Shown: piece by piece, positions 45,531 to 55,886 of the stretch
Layout of the letters: each line of letters opens with the position of its first letter
Position numbering within the stretch: the first letter of the stretch is position 1
From: Clostridium paraputrificum
GTDB taxonomy: Bacteria > Bacillota > Clostridia > Clostridiales > Clostridiaceae
Direction: 5' to 3'
DNA: 64,000 bases
Assembly (NCBI RefSeq): GCF_900447045.1
Contig: NZ_UAWH01000016.1
Location: 1-64,000, forward strand
The notes under the pieces: model-generated
What the model was told of the DNA's origin: nothing
The model's input: the letters and a program-made list of their open reading frames with translations, nothing else
The model's database searches: none
Made by a program: the position numbers and the translations under genes

Positions 45531-46580
45531 TTAAAGTAATTCTATTTCTTTCATTAACTCTTCAATTAAATCCTCTTCTTTGCACTTTTTAATTACTTCA
45601 CCTTTTTTAAATATAATTCCTTCACCTTTACCGCCAGCTATACCAATATCGGCCTCTCTAGCCTCTCCTGGCCCATTAACTATGCACCCCATAACAGCAA
45701 CCTTTATATCTTTATTAATTCCTTCAAGCCTTCTTTCAACTTCATTTGCAATTTCAATAAGCTTTATTTGAGTTCTTCCACATGTAGGACAAGATACAAA
45801 CTCAAGGCCACCCTCTCTTAATCCTAAAGCCTTTAGCATTTCCTTTGCAACCTTAATTTCTTCAATAGGATCACTTGTAAGAGAAACTCTTATAGTATCT
45901 CCTATTCCTTCTGCAAGTAAAGTTCCAATACCAATGCTTGACTTTATTGTTCCTCTAAATGGAGTTCCAGATTCAGTTACCCCTAAATGAAGTGGGTAAT
46001 CAACCTTTTCGCTCATAAGTCTATATGCATCAATCATCATTTTAACATCAGAGGATTTTATAGAAATTACTATATCATGAAAATCTACTGCTTCTAATAT
46101 CTTAACATGAGCTAAAGCACTTTCTACTAATCCTTTAGCTGTAGGCTTTCCATCCCTCTCTAAAATCTCTTTTTCTAAAGAACCTGAATTAACACCAATT
46201 CTTATTGGAATATTTTTAGCTTTACAAGCTTCAGCAACCATTCTCACTCTTTCAATACTTCCAATATTCCCCGGATTAATTCTAACTGCTGATATACCAT
46301 TTTCAACAACTTTAAGAGCTAATCTATAATCAAAATGTATATCTGCAACTACTGGAATAGGTGATTGCTTTACTATTTCTTTAATTGCTTCAGCAGCCTC
46401 CACATCAGGTACTGTACATCTTATAATTTCACATCCTGCATTATAAAGCTCTCTAATTTGCTTTAATGTAGCCTCAACATCTCTTGTATCTGTATTAGTC
46501 ATAGATTGGATTGTAACAGGAGCATCTCCTCCTACATATACCTTTCCTACTTTAACTTTTCTTGTTAACTTTCTATCCAT
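45531..46580 (-). CDS. ispG: 4-hydroxy-3-methylbut-2-en-1-yl diphosphate synthase
   Basis: 349 aa. A 4Fe-4S enzyme with ligand Cys in SCPTCGRTQ and VMGCIVNGPGEA. It performs the next-to-last step of the MEP isoprenoid route. With dxr two genes upstream it supplies the precursors used by uppS. Confidence 0.98.
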   Translation of the reverse strand: MDRKLTRKVKVGKVYVGGDAPVTIQSMTNTDTRDVEATLKQIRELYNAGCEIIRCTVPDVEAAEAIKEIVKQSPIPVVADIHFDYRLALKVVENGISAVRINPGNIGSIERVRMVAEACKAKNIPIRIGVNSGSLEKEILERDGKPTAKGLVESALAHVKILEAVDFHDIVISIKSSDVKMMIDAYRLMSEKVDYPLHLGVTESGTPFRGTIKSSIGIGTLLAEGIGDTIRVSLTSDPIEEIKVAKEMLKALGLREGGLEFVSCPTCGRTQIKLIEIANEVERRLEGINKDIKVAVMGCIVNGPGEAREADIGIAGGKGEGIIFKKGEVIKKCKEEDLIEELMKEIELL

Positions 46581-46594
46581 TTTATCATACTCTC

Positions 46595-47608
46595 CTAAAA
46601 ACTAATAGGGAAAATTATATCCTTTATTGTTACTAATATCATAACACCTATCAGTAGCATAAATCCTACTGTATTTAGAGCCCCTACTATTTTGTCTGGC
46701 ACCTTTCTTCTTGTTATTAATTCTATAAATAATATAACTGCCCATCCACCATCTAAAGCTGGGAATGGTAATAAATTAAACACTGCTATGCTAACAGAAA
46801 GTATTGCAACAAGCTTCATTAAGTTCCACACGCCTACTTCTGCTGCACCTGCTGACATCTTAATTATTGTAACAGGACCTCCAACGTCAGTTTTTAAATT
46901 AGCCTCCCCTGTAAATATCATCTTTAAACCTTTAAAAGTTTGAGAAATCAAAGATGCAGTTTCATTAAAACTTTCTTTTATACTACTTAATATACTAGGA
47001 TTTTCTTCACCCTTGAAATAAACTCCTATCATATATCTTCCTTCATCCTCTATGTATGCAGGTTCTATAGTTACCGTATCTTTTAACCCTCCTCTTTCAT
47101 ACTCAAGGTCAATTTTTTTCCCTTTATTCATATTTACGCCAACAGAAATATCGCTATTTGTAAACACTTTGCTTCCATTTACTCTAGTTATTCTATCTCC
47201 TGGCATTAATCCTGCTGAAGCAGCTGGTGTTCCAGCTTCAATTCTATCTAAGCTTGTAGTTGCAAATCCAAAAATATTAAATATAGTACTTAAAATAACT
47301 ATTGCTAAAACAAAATTCATGAAAGCTCCAGCTAAGATTATAGAAATTCTTCTTAGTGGTGATTTAGCCGAAAAACTCCTCTCGTCATCTACAGCTTCTT
47401 CTTCTCCTAACATTTGAACATATCCACCTATAGGTAATAATGAAATGGAATATCTTGTTTCTTTTCCTTGATGGGAAAGTATCTTTGGTCCCATACCTAT
47501 AGAAAATTCAACAACCTTAACACCATTTAATTTTGCTGCTATAAAGTGTCCAAATTCATGTACTATGATTAATAAACCAAACCCTAAAATCGCCAAAATA
47601 TAATTCAA
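46595..47608 (-). CDS. rseP: RseP/RasP site-2 zinc metalloprotease
   Basis: 337 aa. Zinc motif VHEFGHF (His17, Glu18, His21) in the first helix, a PDZ domain (about 115-180, ASAGLMPGDRITRVNG), and a second site LLPFPALDGGW. It cuts anti-sigma factors and leftover signal peptides in the membrane. TTG start 47608 after AGGAGGAAAGACA. Confidence 0.95.
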   Translation of the reverse strand: MNYILAILGFGLLIIVHEFGHFIAAKLNGVKVVEFSIGMGPKILSHQGKETRYSISLLPIGGYVQMLGEEEAVDDERSFSAKSPLRRISIILAGAFMNFVLAIVILSTIFNIFGFATTSLDRIEAGTPAASAGLMPGDRITRVNGSKVFTNSDISVGVNMNKGKKIDLEYERGGLKDTVTIEPAYIEDEGRYMIGVYFKGEENPSILSSIKESFNETASLISQTFKGLKMIFTGEANLKTDVGGPVTIIKMSAGAAEVGVWNLMKLVAILSVSIAVFNLLPFPALDGGWAVILFIELITRRKVPDKIVGALNTVGFMLLIGVMILVTIKDIIFPISF

Positions 47609-47619
47609 TGTCTTTCCTC

Positions 47620-48780
47620 CTAACCTCTATTACACGCTACATATTCTCTTACTTTTCTATCTAATTCAATTACGTTATCTAAGGATAACTCTTTTTTGCA
47701 TTCAACATTAAAGTAATTTATAGATTCTTCAATAATATCTCCTATTTCTAAGAATTTTATCTTCTTATCTAAGAAAAATTGTACAGCAACTTCATTAGCA
47801 GCATTTAAAACTGTTGGAACTAAGCCACCCTTTTTCCCAGCTTCATACGCAAGTCTTAAACATTTAAATGTTTCTAAATCTGGTCTCTCAAAAGTTAATT
47901 TTGATATCTTCCAAAAATCAATGGATTTAGCTACTTCTTCTTTTCTTTCTGGATAATTCAATGCATATTGTATAGGAAGTCTCATATCTGGAGATCCAAG
48001 TTGAGCTATTATACTTGCATCTTTATATTCAACCATAGAATGTATAATGCTTTGAGGATGAACTACAACTTGAATATTATCATAACTACAATTAAACAAC
48101 CAATGAGCCTCTATCACTTCAAGTCCCTTATTCATTAATGTAGCTGAATCTATTGTAATCTTCTTTCCCATACTCCAATTAGGATGATTAAGAGCCTCTT
48201 CTAAAGATATCTCCTTTAACTCATCTATCTTTCTTCCTCTAAAAGGTCCACCAGATGCAGTTAATATTATCTTTTTTAAGCTATCTAAACTATTCCCTCT
48301 TAATGACTGGAATATAGCACTATGTTCTGAATCAACCGGAAGAATTTTTACGCCATTATCCTTCGCTGCCTGCATAACTAATTCCCCTGCAACAACAAGA
48401 GTTTCCTTATTTGCAAGAGCAATGTCTTTCTTCGCTTCAATAGCTGCCATTGTAGGCTTTAAACCTATCATCCCTACAACTGAAGTAACAACCATATCTA
48501 TTTCTTCAAGGGATGCTATTTTTATTAGCCCCTCCATTCCTTCAAGAACCTCAATATCAAAATTATTCTCAGTGCAATATTCTTTTATCTTTAAAGCTGA
48601 GCTACTATCCATCATTCCTACATATTTAGGCTTAAACTCATCTATTATTTCTATCATCTTTTCTATAGATGAATTAGCAGTTACCCCAATCAATTTTAAC
48701 TCTTTAGCAGATTTTCTAATTACATCTAAGGTTTGAAGTCCTATTGACCCTGTTCCCCCTAATATTGAAAGTTTCTTCAT
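47620..48780 (-). CDS. dxr: 1-deoxy-D-xylulose 5-phosphate reductoisomerase
   Basis: 386 aa. NADPH motif [13 protein letters not shown]; metal/substrate segments [13 protein letters not shown] and MSKK-like [20 protein letters not shown]. First committed MEP step. Precedes rseP by 11 bp, the common Firmicutes order. Confidence 0.98.
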   Translation of the reverse strand: MKKLSILGGTGSIGLQTLDVIRKSAKELKLIGVTANSSIEKMIEIIDEFKPKYVGMMDSSSALKIKEYCTENNFDIEVLEGMEGLIKIASLEEIDMVVTSVVGMIGLKPTMAAIEAKKDIALANKETLVVAGELVMQAAKDNGVKILPVDSEHSAIFQSLRGNSLDSLKKIILTASGGPFRGRKIDELKEISLEEALNHPNWSMGKKITIDSATLMNKGLEVIEAHWLFNCSYDNIQVVVHPQSIIHSMVEYKDASIIAQLGSPDMRLPIQYALNYPERKEEVAKSIDFWKISKLTFERPDLETFKCLRLAYEAGKKGGLVPTVLNAANEVAVQFFLDKKIKFLEIGDIIEESINYFNVECKKELSLDNVIELDRKVREYVACNRG

Positions 48781-48799
48781 GTCTTTATCCTCCTAATTG

Positions 48800-49765
48800 C
48801 TACTTATCTTCTCCATAGATTATATCTTTAGCTAGAATCCCATACATAGGGCCTACAACTATTCCAAGAACCCCAAATAACTTAATTCCTATATATATAG
48901 ATAATAAAACTAATAAGGGATGTAATTCTAGTTTATCACTTAAAAATTTTGCTTCAAGAACTTCTCTAATAACTTGAACCAAAATATATAAGCATATTAA
49001 CCCAAAAGCTACTATATAATCTTCTACTATAATATTGTATATTATTATAGGTACAAATACAATTATTGTTCCTACATAAGGTAATATGTCTAATATTCCA
49101 CAAATAACTCCTAGTAAAACTGCTTTTGGTACCCTAAACACTATAAATCCTATAATTATTTCAAGAGTTGATATTAATACTAAAATAACTTGAATACCTA
49201 TCATTTGCTTAAAGTTACCACCTTGATACTTAGCTTTATATAATATATCTCTTGGTATCAATCTTTTAACTAAATCCTTCATTTTTTCTCTATCTACTAA
49301 AATAAAAAAAGCACATATATTGCCTATAAAGAATGCTACTATTCCTTCTCCAGTTGTTATAGCACCAGTTTTTATAAAATCCTGATTTAATATAGATATA
49401 ACACTACCTGCAATACTTTTCCCATCTCCAACATCAATAAATCCAATATAAGTTCTAATTAAATCTTCTATAAGTTTAATATTTCCCTCATATAATTTTT
49501 TTAACAAAATGAATATACTACCACCAAGATAAATAACAAATATAATTAAGGCTAAATTTACAAATAAAATTGATAATGCTCCTGCAATTTTATCATGTAT
49601 ATTTAACCTTATAAAAAACTTGTATAACGGATTTGCTATGAGAAACATTATAACCATCCATATAAAGGGTTTGAAATAGTATTTTATAGTTAATGTTAGA
49701 ACCGTTATTATTAATAAAAGCATAATCAAATCAATTAGTTTCTTATATCTTCTTCTAAACTCCAA
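48800..49765 (-). CDS. AI-2E family permease
   Basis: 321 aa with seven to eight membrane helices, including the conserved end LLVLLSIYIGIKLFGVLGIVVG. The family includes AI-2 exporters, Na/H antiporters and sporulation YtvI, so substrate cannot be named. TTG 49765 is taken as the start because GGGAGGGGG sits just before it; an upstream in-frame ATG would read through that site. Its presence between cdsA and dxr is not part of the usual operon. Confidence 0.85.
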   Translation of the reverse strand: MEFRRRYKKLIDLIMLLLIITVLTLTIKYYFKPFIWMVIMFLIANPLYKFFIRLNIHDKIAGALSILFVNLALIIFVIYLGGSIFILLKKLYEGNIKLIEDLIRTYIGFIDVGDGKSIAGSVISILNQDFIKTGAITTGEGIVAFFIGNICAFFILVDREKMKDLVKRLIPRDILYKAKYQGGNFKQMIGIQVILVLISTLEIIIGFIVFRVPKAVLLGVICGILDILPYVGTIIVFVPIIIYNIIVEDYIVAFGLICLYILVQVIREVLEAKFLSDKLELHPLLVLLSIYIGIKLFGVLGIVVGPMYGILAKDIIYGEDK

Positions 49766-49851
49766 AAAACCCCCTCCCTTGCACATACATTAAAATATAT
49801 GCAAAGAAAAGGGGTTATATTTACAGAAATAAAACATAATATTTTTTTAAT

Positions 49852-50646
49852 TTACAATGATAATATAAAAGTTAAGTAATAAAACACTATCAATCCTGAA
49901 AATAATATTGAATCAAACCTATCTAATATACCACCATGACCAGGAATAAGATTACTATAATCCTTTATTCCAACATATCTTTTTACAGAAGATGCTACTA
50001 AGTCACCAAACTGACTAAATACTCCACATAATGCTCCTATAATAAAGAAATGATATATTGGGAAAGTAGCTATGTATCCTTTGGCAACAAATCCTAATAT
50101 TCCACAAGAAATTGTTGACCCTATAAGTCCTCCAATCGAACCTTCTATAGTTTTCTTAGGACTTACTTTTGGGCATAGCTTTGTTTTTCCGAATAATCTA
50201 CCAGCATAGTATGCAGTTGTATCTGTCATCCATGATCCTATAAATATTAGCCATACATAAAAAGCTCCACCACTTTTTTCACTTACTAGGTATATAAAAC
50301 TAAACAAAATGCCCACATATAAGAAGCCCAGCAAAGTAATTGCAGCATCAATAAATGTATACTTTAAATCTATTACTGGTATTATTAAAAGTATAAATGT
50401 TGCTAAAATTATCATAAAAATAAGCTTTTCAAAATCATTATTAAACAAATAGAATAGTATTAATAAAATATATCCTACCATTTCAATTGGTTTAAAATCT
50501 TTTTCTTTTAACGCTTTATAAAATTCATACATTCCAAAAGCAGATAAAATGAAAGTAAATATTTTTAGAGGTAACCCTCCCCAAAATATAAATAATATAA
50601 ATGGTGCTATCATAAGTGCACCTAGATATCTGTTATCTGATTTCAA
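49852..50646 (-). CDS. cdsA: Phosphatidate cytidylyltransferase
   Basis: About 264 aa, multi-helix. The C-terminal signature is KRYVGIKDYSNLIPGHGGILDRFDS. Makes CDP-diacylglycerol, the substrate of pgsA. Start TTG 50646 after GGGGTGAAGGTA; a GTG three codons upstream is the alternative. Confidence 0.95.
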   Translation of the reverse strand: MKSDNRYLGALMIAPFILFIFWGGLPLKIFTFILSAFGMYEFYKALKEKDFKPIEMVGYILLILFYLFNNDFEKLIFMIILATFILLIIPVIDLKYTFIDAAITLLGFLYVGILFSFIYLVSEKSGGAFYVWLIFIGSWMTDTTAYYAGRLFGKTKLCPKVSPKKTIEGSIGGLIGSTISCGILGFVAKGYIATFPIYHFFIIGALCGVFSQFGDLVASSVKRYVGIKDYSNLIPGHGGILDRFDSILFSGLIVFYYLTFILSL

Positions 50647-50661
50647 TACCTTCACCCCAAT

Positions 50662-51432
50662 CTATTTTATTCCACCAAAACGTCTATCTCTGTTTTGGTA
50701 ATCATAAATTGCTCTTTGTAAATCCTTCTCCTTAAAATCAGGCCAATTAATATCCGAATACCAAAATTCTGAATATGCACATTGCCATAAAAGAAAATTA
50801 CTTAATCTTTGTTCTCCTGATGGTCGAATTATTATGTCTGGATCTGGCATTCCTGCGGTATATAAATAATTATTTACTAGACTATCATCTATATTATTTA
50901 TATCTATTTTTTCATCTTTATAATCATTGGCTATTGCTTTTATTGCTCTTATAATTTCATCTCTTCCACCATAATTTAAAGCTACATTCATAACTATTCC
51001 ATTATTATTTCTTGTTCTTTCTTTCGCTCTCTCTATTTCACCTATACACTCTTCCGGTAATCTAGAGATATCTCCAAGAACATTTATAACAACACCATTT
51101 CTATCTAATTCATCTATTTCTTGCTTTAAGTATTGAACAAGCAACTTCATTAGCGCTCCAACTTCTTCTTTAGGTCTCTTCCAATTTTCAGTTGAAAATG
51201 CATATAAAGTCATGTATTTAATGCCAAGTCTATCCCCTTCCTTAATTATGCGTCTTATGGTTTCTACACCAGCTTTATGACCCATAGTTCTTGGAAGATT
51301 CCTTTGTTTTGCCCATCTTCCATTACCATCCATTATAATAGCTACATGTTTAGGGATATTATTCATATCTAATTCTATATTTTCGTCATTATCGAAGTTA
51401 TTCTTTTTCTTATTCTTATAAAAACTAAACAA
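50662..51432 (-). CDS. uppS: Undecaprenyl diphosphate synthase
   Basis: 256 aa. Catalytic block HVAIIMDGNGRWAKQRNLPR and the C-terminal IRPSGEQRLSNFLLWQ. Makes the C55 carrier for peptidoglycan. TTG start 51432 after GGAGGGGCCAACC. Next to cdsA, 6 bp. Confidence 0.98.
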   Translation of the reverse strand: MFSFYKNKKKNNFDNDENIELDMNNIPKHVAIIMDGNGRWAKQRNLPRTMGHKAGVETIRRIIKEGDRLGIKYMTLYAFSTENWKRPKEEVGALMKLLVQYLKQEIDELDRNGVVINVLGDISRLPEECIGEIERAKERTRNNNGIVMNVALNYGGRDEIIRAIKAIANDYKDEKIDINNIDDSLVNNYLYTAGMPDPDIIIRPSGEQRLSNFLLWQCAYSEFWYSDINWPDFKEKDLQRAIYDYQNRDRRFGGIK

Positions 51433-51462
51433 GGTTGGCCCCTCCCATAATATCTAATTAAC

Positions 51463-51491
51463 AAAAAACCTGCCCTAGGAGCAGGTTTTTT
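51463..51491 (-). terminator. Terminator between frr and uppS
   Basis: AAAAAACCTGC / GCAGGTTTTTT with a 7-nt loop. Confidence 0.92.
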
Positions 51492-51501
51492 GTTTGCTAG
51501 C

Positions 51502-52059
51502 CTAAATTGACATTATTTCCTTTTCCTTAGCTGAAATTATGTTGTCAATTTCTTTAACGTAAGAATCAGTTATTTTTTGAACTTGATCCTCACCCTTCTT
51601 AATTTCATCTTCTGATATATCTGAATCCTTCTTTAATGCCTTTATCTTTTCATTAGCATCTCTTCTTACAGATCTAACTGCAACTTTAGCATCTTCACCT
51701 GTTTTTTTAACATTCTTAACTAAGTTCTTTCTAGTTTCTTCTGTTAATTCAGGTATTATTAATCTTATTACTGAACCATCATTTGAAGGATTTAATCCCA
51801 AATCTGACTTAAGTATAGCTCTTTCTATATCTTTTAGTAATGGTTTTTCCCAAGGTGTTATCATAAGTACTCTTGGTTCTGGAGCAGATACATTGGCAAC
51901 TTGATTAAGTGGACATAAACTTCCATAATACTCTACTTGAATTCTGTCAAGCATAGTTGGATTAGCTCTTCCTGCTTTCATAGTCGATATCTCTGAATTA
52001 AGAACTGAAATAGTCTTTTTCATTTTTTCTTCTGAATTCTTAATAATGTCCTTGATCAT
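51502..52059 (-). CDS. frr: Ribosome recycling factor
   Basis: 185 aa, normal length. MKAGRANPTMLDRIQVEYYG and VAVRSVRRDANEKIKAL are typical. Splits post-termination ribosomes with EF-G. ATG 52059 after GGAGGGTTAAA; 10 bp from pyrH. Confidence 0.98.
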   Translation of the reverse strand: MIKDIIKNSEEKMKKTISVLNSEISTMKAGRANPTMLDRIQVEYYGSLCPLNQVANVSAPEPRVLMITPWEKPLLKDIERAILKSDLGLNPSNDGSVIRLIIPELTEETRKNLVKNVKKTGEDAKVAVRSVRRDANEKIKALKKDSDISEDEIKKGEDQVQKITDSYVKEIDNIISAKEKEIMSI

Positions 52060-52069
52060 TTTAACCCTC

Positions 52070-52845
<776 letters not shown>

Positions 52846-52853
52846 GGTTTTAA

Positions 52854-53765
52854 CTATTTACCCATTTGCTTTGCAACTTCTGCAGCAAAATCTTCAACAA
52901 CTTTTTCTATACCTTCGCCTCTTTCAAATCTTACGAAGCTATTAACAGTGATTGGAGAACCAACTTCTTTAGATTTTTCTTCAACAAGCTTTGCTATGCT
53001 CTTATCTCCATCTTTAACCCAAGCTTGATCTACAAGACATACTTCTTTATAGTATTTCTTGATTCTTCCTTCAACCATTTTATCAACGATCTTTTCTGGC
53101 TTTCCTTCATTAAGAGCTTGAACTCTGTAGATTTCTCTTTCCTTTTCTACAGCTTCCTTATCAACACCTTCTTCATTTAAGAATAATGGGTTTGCAGCTG
53201 CAACTTGCATACAAAGTTCTTTAGCTAAATCTACAACTACTTGAGATTCAGTTTCGCATCCTAATTCAACAACAACACCGATTCTTCCACCACCGTGAAT
53301 ATAAGTTTGAACTGCACCATTAGCAACTTCAACCTTCTTGAATCTTCTTACTGTCATGTTTTCACCTAAAGTAGCAATTAAAGCTGTTAAAGCTTCTTGA
53401 ACTGTTTGTTCTTCATTGTACTTTTCGTTTAAGAATTCTTCAACAGTTGTAGCTGTTGTATCAACAACCATCTTAGCTAATGAATCAGCAAAAGCTACAA
53501 ATTGTTCATTAGCAGCAACGAAGTCTGTTTCACAGTTAACTTCTACGATACCAGCCTTCTTGTTATCTTCTGTAATATATGTCTTAACAAGACCTTCAGC
53601 AGCAACTCTTCCTGCTTTCTTTGCAGCAGCAGCTAATCCTTTTTCTCTTAAGAATTCTACAGCCTTTTCTATATCTCCGTTAGTTTCTGTTAAAGCCTTT
53701 TTGCAGTCCATCATTCCTGCGCCAGTCATTTCTCTTAATTCCTTAACTGATTTTGCAGTTATCAT
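52854..53765 (-). CDS. tsf: Elongation factor Ts
   Basis: 303 aa. [19 protein letters not shown] (N-domain) and [12 protein letters not shown] (core, contacts EF-Tu). Start at ATG 53765 (GGAGG eight bases before); an ATG two codons up is too close to it. Follows rpsB by 88 bp with an imperfect hairpin at about 53808-53850 between, perhaps an attenuator. Confidence 0.98.
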   Translation of the reverse strand: MITAKSVKELREMTGAGMMDCKKALTETNGDIEKAVEFLREKGLAAAAKKAGRVAAEGLVKTYITEDNKKAGIVEVNCETDFVAANEQFVAFADSLAKMVVDTTATTVEEFLNEKYNEEQTVQEALTALIATLGENMTVRRFKKVEVANGAVQTYIHGGGRIGVVVELGCETESQVVVDLAKELCMQVAAANPLFLNEEGVDKEAVEKEREIYRVQALNEGKPEKIVDKMVEGRIKKYYKEVCLVDQAWVKDGDKSIAKLVEEKSKEVGSPITVNSFVRFERGEGIEKVVEDFAAEVAKQMGK

Positions 53766-53853
53766 ATTCATTTCCTCCTTTATATTAAGTAACCCTTATC
53801 ATTTAGGTTAAAAGGTAAATGAAGAATCCTTCACCTACCTTTTACATAGCTAA

Positions 53854-54555
53854 TTATTCAGCTAATTGTTCACCTTGTCTTCCTTCAATGATTCCATCAG
53901 CCATTTTAGCAGTTATTAATTTAACAGCTCTTATAGCATCATCGTTACCTGGAATTACGTAATCTACTTCTTCTGGGTCACAGTTAGTGTCAACTATAGC
54001 TACTACAGGAATTCCTAAAATCTTAGCTTCTGAAATAGCATTCTTTTCTTTTCTTGGGTCAACTATGAACATAGCTCCGATGTTTTCGCAGTCTAAGTTT
54101 CTAATTCCACCAAGGTTCTTTTCTAACTTTTCTAATTCTCCCTTAAGCTTTATAACTTCTTTCTTTGGAAGAACTTCGAAAGTTCCATCTTCTTGCATTC
54201 TTTCGATTTCAGCTAATCTCTTAATTCTAGTCTTTATTGTTTCGAAGTTAGTTAACATTCCACCTAACCATCTGTTGTTAACAAAGTGCATGTTTGATCT
54301 TATAGCTTCTTCTTGGATAGCTTCTTGAGCTTGTTTCTTTGTTCCAACGAATAAGATATCTTTTCCTTCTGCAGCAACTTCTTTAATAAAGTTGTAAGCT
54401 TCTTCAGCCTTCTTTACAGTCTTTTGTAAATCTATGATATAGATTCCGTTTCTTTCTGTAAAGATGTAAGGAGCCATCTTAGGGTTCCATCTTCTAGTTT
54501 GGTGACCAAAGTGTACACCAGCTTCTAATAATTGTTTCATTGATATTACTGACAT
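53854..54555 (-). CDS. rpsB: 30S ribosomal protein S2
   Basis: 233 aa. [20 protein letters not shown] and [13 protein letters not shown] are hallmarks. ATG 54555 after CAGGAGGTAAGAAA. About 100 bp of leader lies between its promoter and start and may bind S2. Confidence 0.99.
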   Translation of the reverse strand: MSVISMKQLLEAGVHFGHQTRRWNPKMAPYIFTERNGIYIIDLQKTVKKAEEAYNFIKEVAAEGKDILFVGTKKQAQEAIQEEAIRSNMHFVNNRWLGGMLTNFETIKTRIKRLAEIERMQEDGTFEVLPKKEVIKLKGELEKLEKNLGGIRNLDCENIGAMFIVDPRKEKNAISEAKILGIPVVAIVDTNCDPEEVDYVIPGNDDAIRAVKLITAKMADGIIEGRQGEQLAE

Positions 54556-54659
54556 TTTCTTACCTCCTGGTTTTTCCTCCACTACCTTCTTCACAAGTAG
54601 CTACCTAATAGGCACCAACTACTTGCATTGGGTAATGTGTGTATTTTATTACCTTTGTT

Positions 54660-54688
54660 AGTATACCACAAGGTTTTTATTGTATCAA
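54660..54688 (-). promoter_or_regulatory. rpsB promoter
   Basis: -35 TTGATA, 17 bp, -10 TATACT on the minus strand. Confidence 0.8.
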
Positions 54689-54695
54689 CAAAATT

Positions 54696-54740
54696 TTATA
54701 TTATTTTTATCCATCTTAAAAATAATATAAAAATACTCAT
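54696..54740 (-). CDS. Possible 14-residue hydrophobic peptide
   Basis: ATG 54740 follows AAGGGGGAGAATTATA, a strong ribosome binding site with 7-base spacing. It reads MSIFILFLRWIKII and stops eight bases before the rpsB promoter. A short hydrophobic peptide with an R-W-x-K end resembles small membrane peptides or toxins in style only. No promoter is evident; the rest of the 54741-54913 stretch holds nothing else I can support. Confidence 0.35.
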   Translation of the reverse strand: MSIFILFLRWIKII

Positions 54741-54913
54741 TATAATTCTCCCCCTTCATAAAAATTAACTATTCATAAGATACACTTTTTTCAGTCATAC
54801 ACAGGTTCCAAAACTTGCTTTTAGTGTTCTGTGATGGCACTATAATTTTTACCCCTCATGCTCTGTATCCATAAGGAGGCTACTGAAAACTCTTTATAAT
54901 TTCCTAGACGTAA

Positions 54914-54945
54914 AAAATCTGTACCTAATACTAGATACAGATTTT
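54914..54945 (-). terminator. codY terminator
   Basis: AAAATCTGTA / TACAGATTTT with a partly paired loop and T-run. Confidence 0.8.
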
Positions 54946-54953
54946 AAAATAAA

Positions 54954-55730
54954 CTATTTAATCTTTTTCAACTCATCTAATAACTTTTCATTAAGTATTC
55001 TTATATGAGTCCCCTTCATTCCTAGAGATCTTGATTCTATTACTCCAGCACTTTCAAATTTTCTCAAAGCATTAACTATAACACTTCTTGTTATACCAAC
55101 CTTATCAGCTATCTTTGAAGCTACTAAAAGCCCTTCAGTCCCATCTAATTCATCAAAGATATGTTCTACAGCTTCAAGTTCTGAATAAGATAAAGTTCCA
55201 ATAGCTAGTTGCACAACAGCTTTTTTTCTTGCTTCTTCCTCTATCTCAACTTGTTTTCCTCTAAGCATTTCTATTCCAACTATTGTTGCACTATATTCAA
55301 CTAAAACTAAATCATCGTCAGTAAATCTTCTACCAAACCTTGCAAGTTGTAACGTTCCTAATCTCTCTCTATTTCCTACTATAGGAACAATTGTAGACAG
55401 CTTGTCTTTCGCCATACAATCTCCTTCACCTTCAAAAACACAATAACCTTTGTTAGGTAAATTAGATATAGTTTCTGTAATATTAAGAAGCTTTTCATTG
55501 TAATCCGCCGGAAATCTTCTTTCTTCTATTACTTTCTTCTTCATCACATGACATTCGAAATCTTTTGCAAAAGTATATCCTAATATTTTCCCTTTTCTAC
55601 TAGCAATATATACATTACATTCTAACACTTCGCTTAAAAGCTTACATATATCTTCAAAAGCAACTGGCTCTGTTCCTGACTTCTGCAATATCTTGTTCAA
55701 CATTCTTGTTTTGCTAAGTAATGATGACAT
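54954..55730 (-). CDS. codY: GTP-sensing repressor CodY
   Basis: 258 aa. N-terminal GAF domain binds branched-chain amino acids, C-terminal winged helix has [23 protein letters not shown]. Controls metabolism, sporulation and virulence genes in low-GC bacteria. The topA-codY order is common. A weak CodY-box-like site lies upstream (55775-55789). Confidence 0.98.
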   Translation of the reverse strand: MSSLLSKTRMLNKILQKSGTEPVAFEDICKLLSEVLECNVYIASRKGKILGYTFAKDFECHVMKKKVIEERRFPADYNEKLLNITETISNLPNKGYCVFEGEGDCMAKDKLSTIVPIVGNRERLGTLQLARFGRRFTDDDLVLVEYSATIVGIEMLRGKQVEIEEEARKKAVVQLAIGTLSYSELEAVEHIFDELDGTEGLLVASKIADKVGITRSVIVNALRKFESAGVIESRSLGMKGTHIRILNEKLLDELKKIK

Positions 55731-55774
55731 ATAACTCCCCCTTAAATAATCTATTAAAATTCAAGTATATTTTA

Positions 55775-55789
55775 AATTTTCATAATTTT
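55775..55789. promoter_or_regulatory. CodY-box-like sequence upstream of codY
   Basis: AATTTTCATAATTTT matches 12 of 15 positions of AATTTTCWGAAAATT. In such AT-rich DNA, chance is a real possibility. Confidence 0.3.
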
Positions 55790-55886
55790 TTAAATTTTTG
55801 TTCTTTTCATTATAGACTATTTCAGTTTATCATACAGAGCCATTTATTTCAACTCCATTTTTGTTCTTTCGACATTTTAGTTACTA

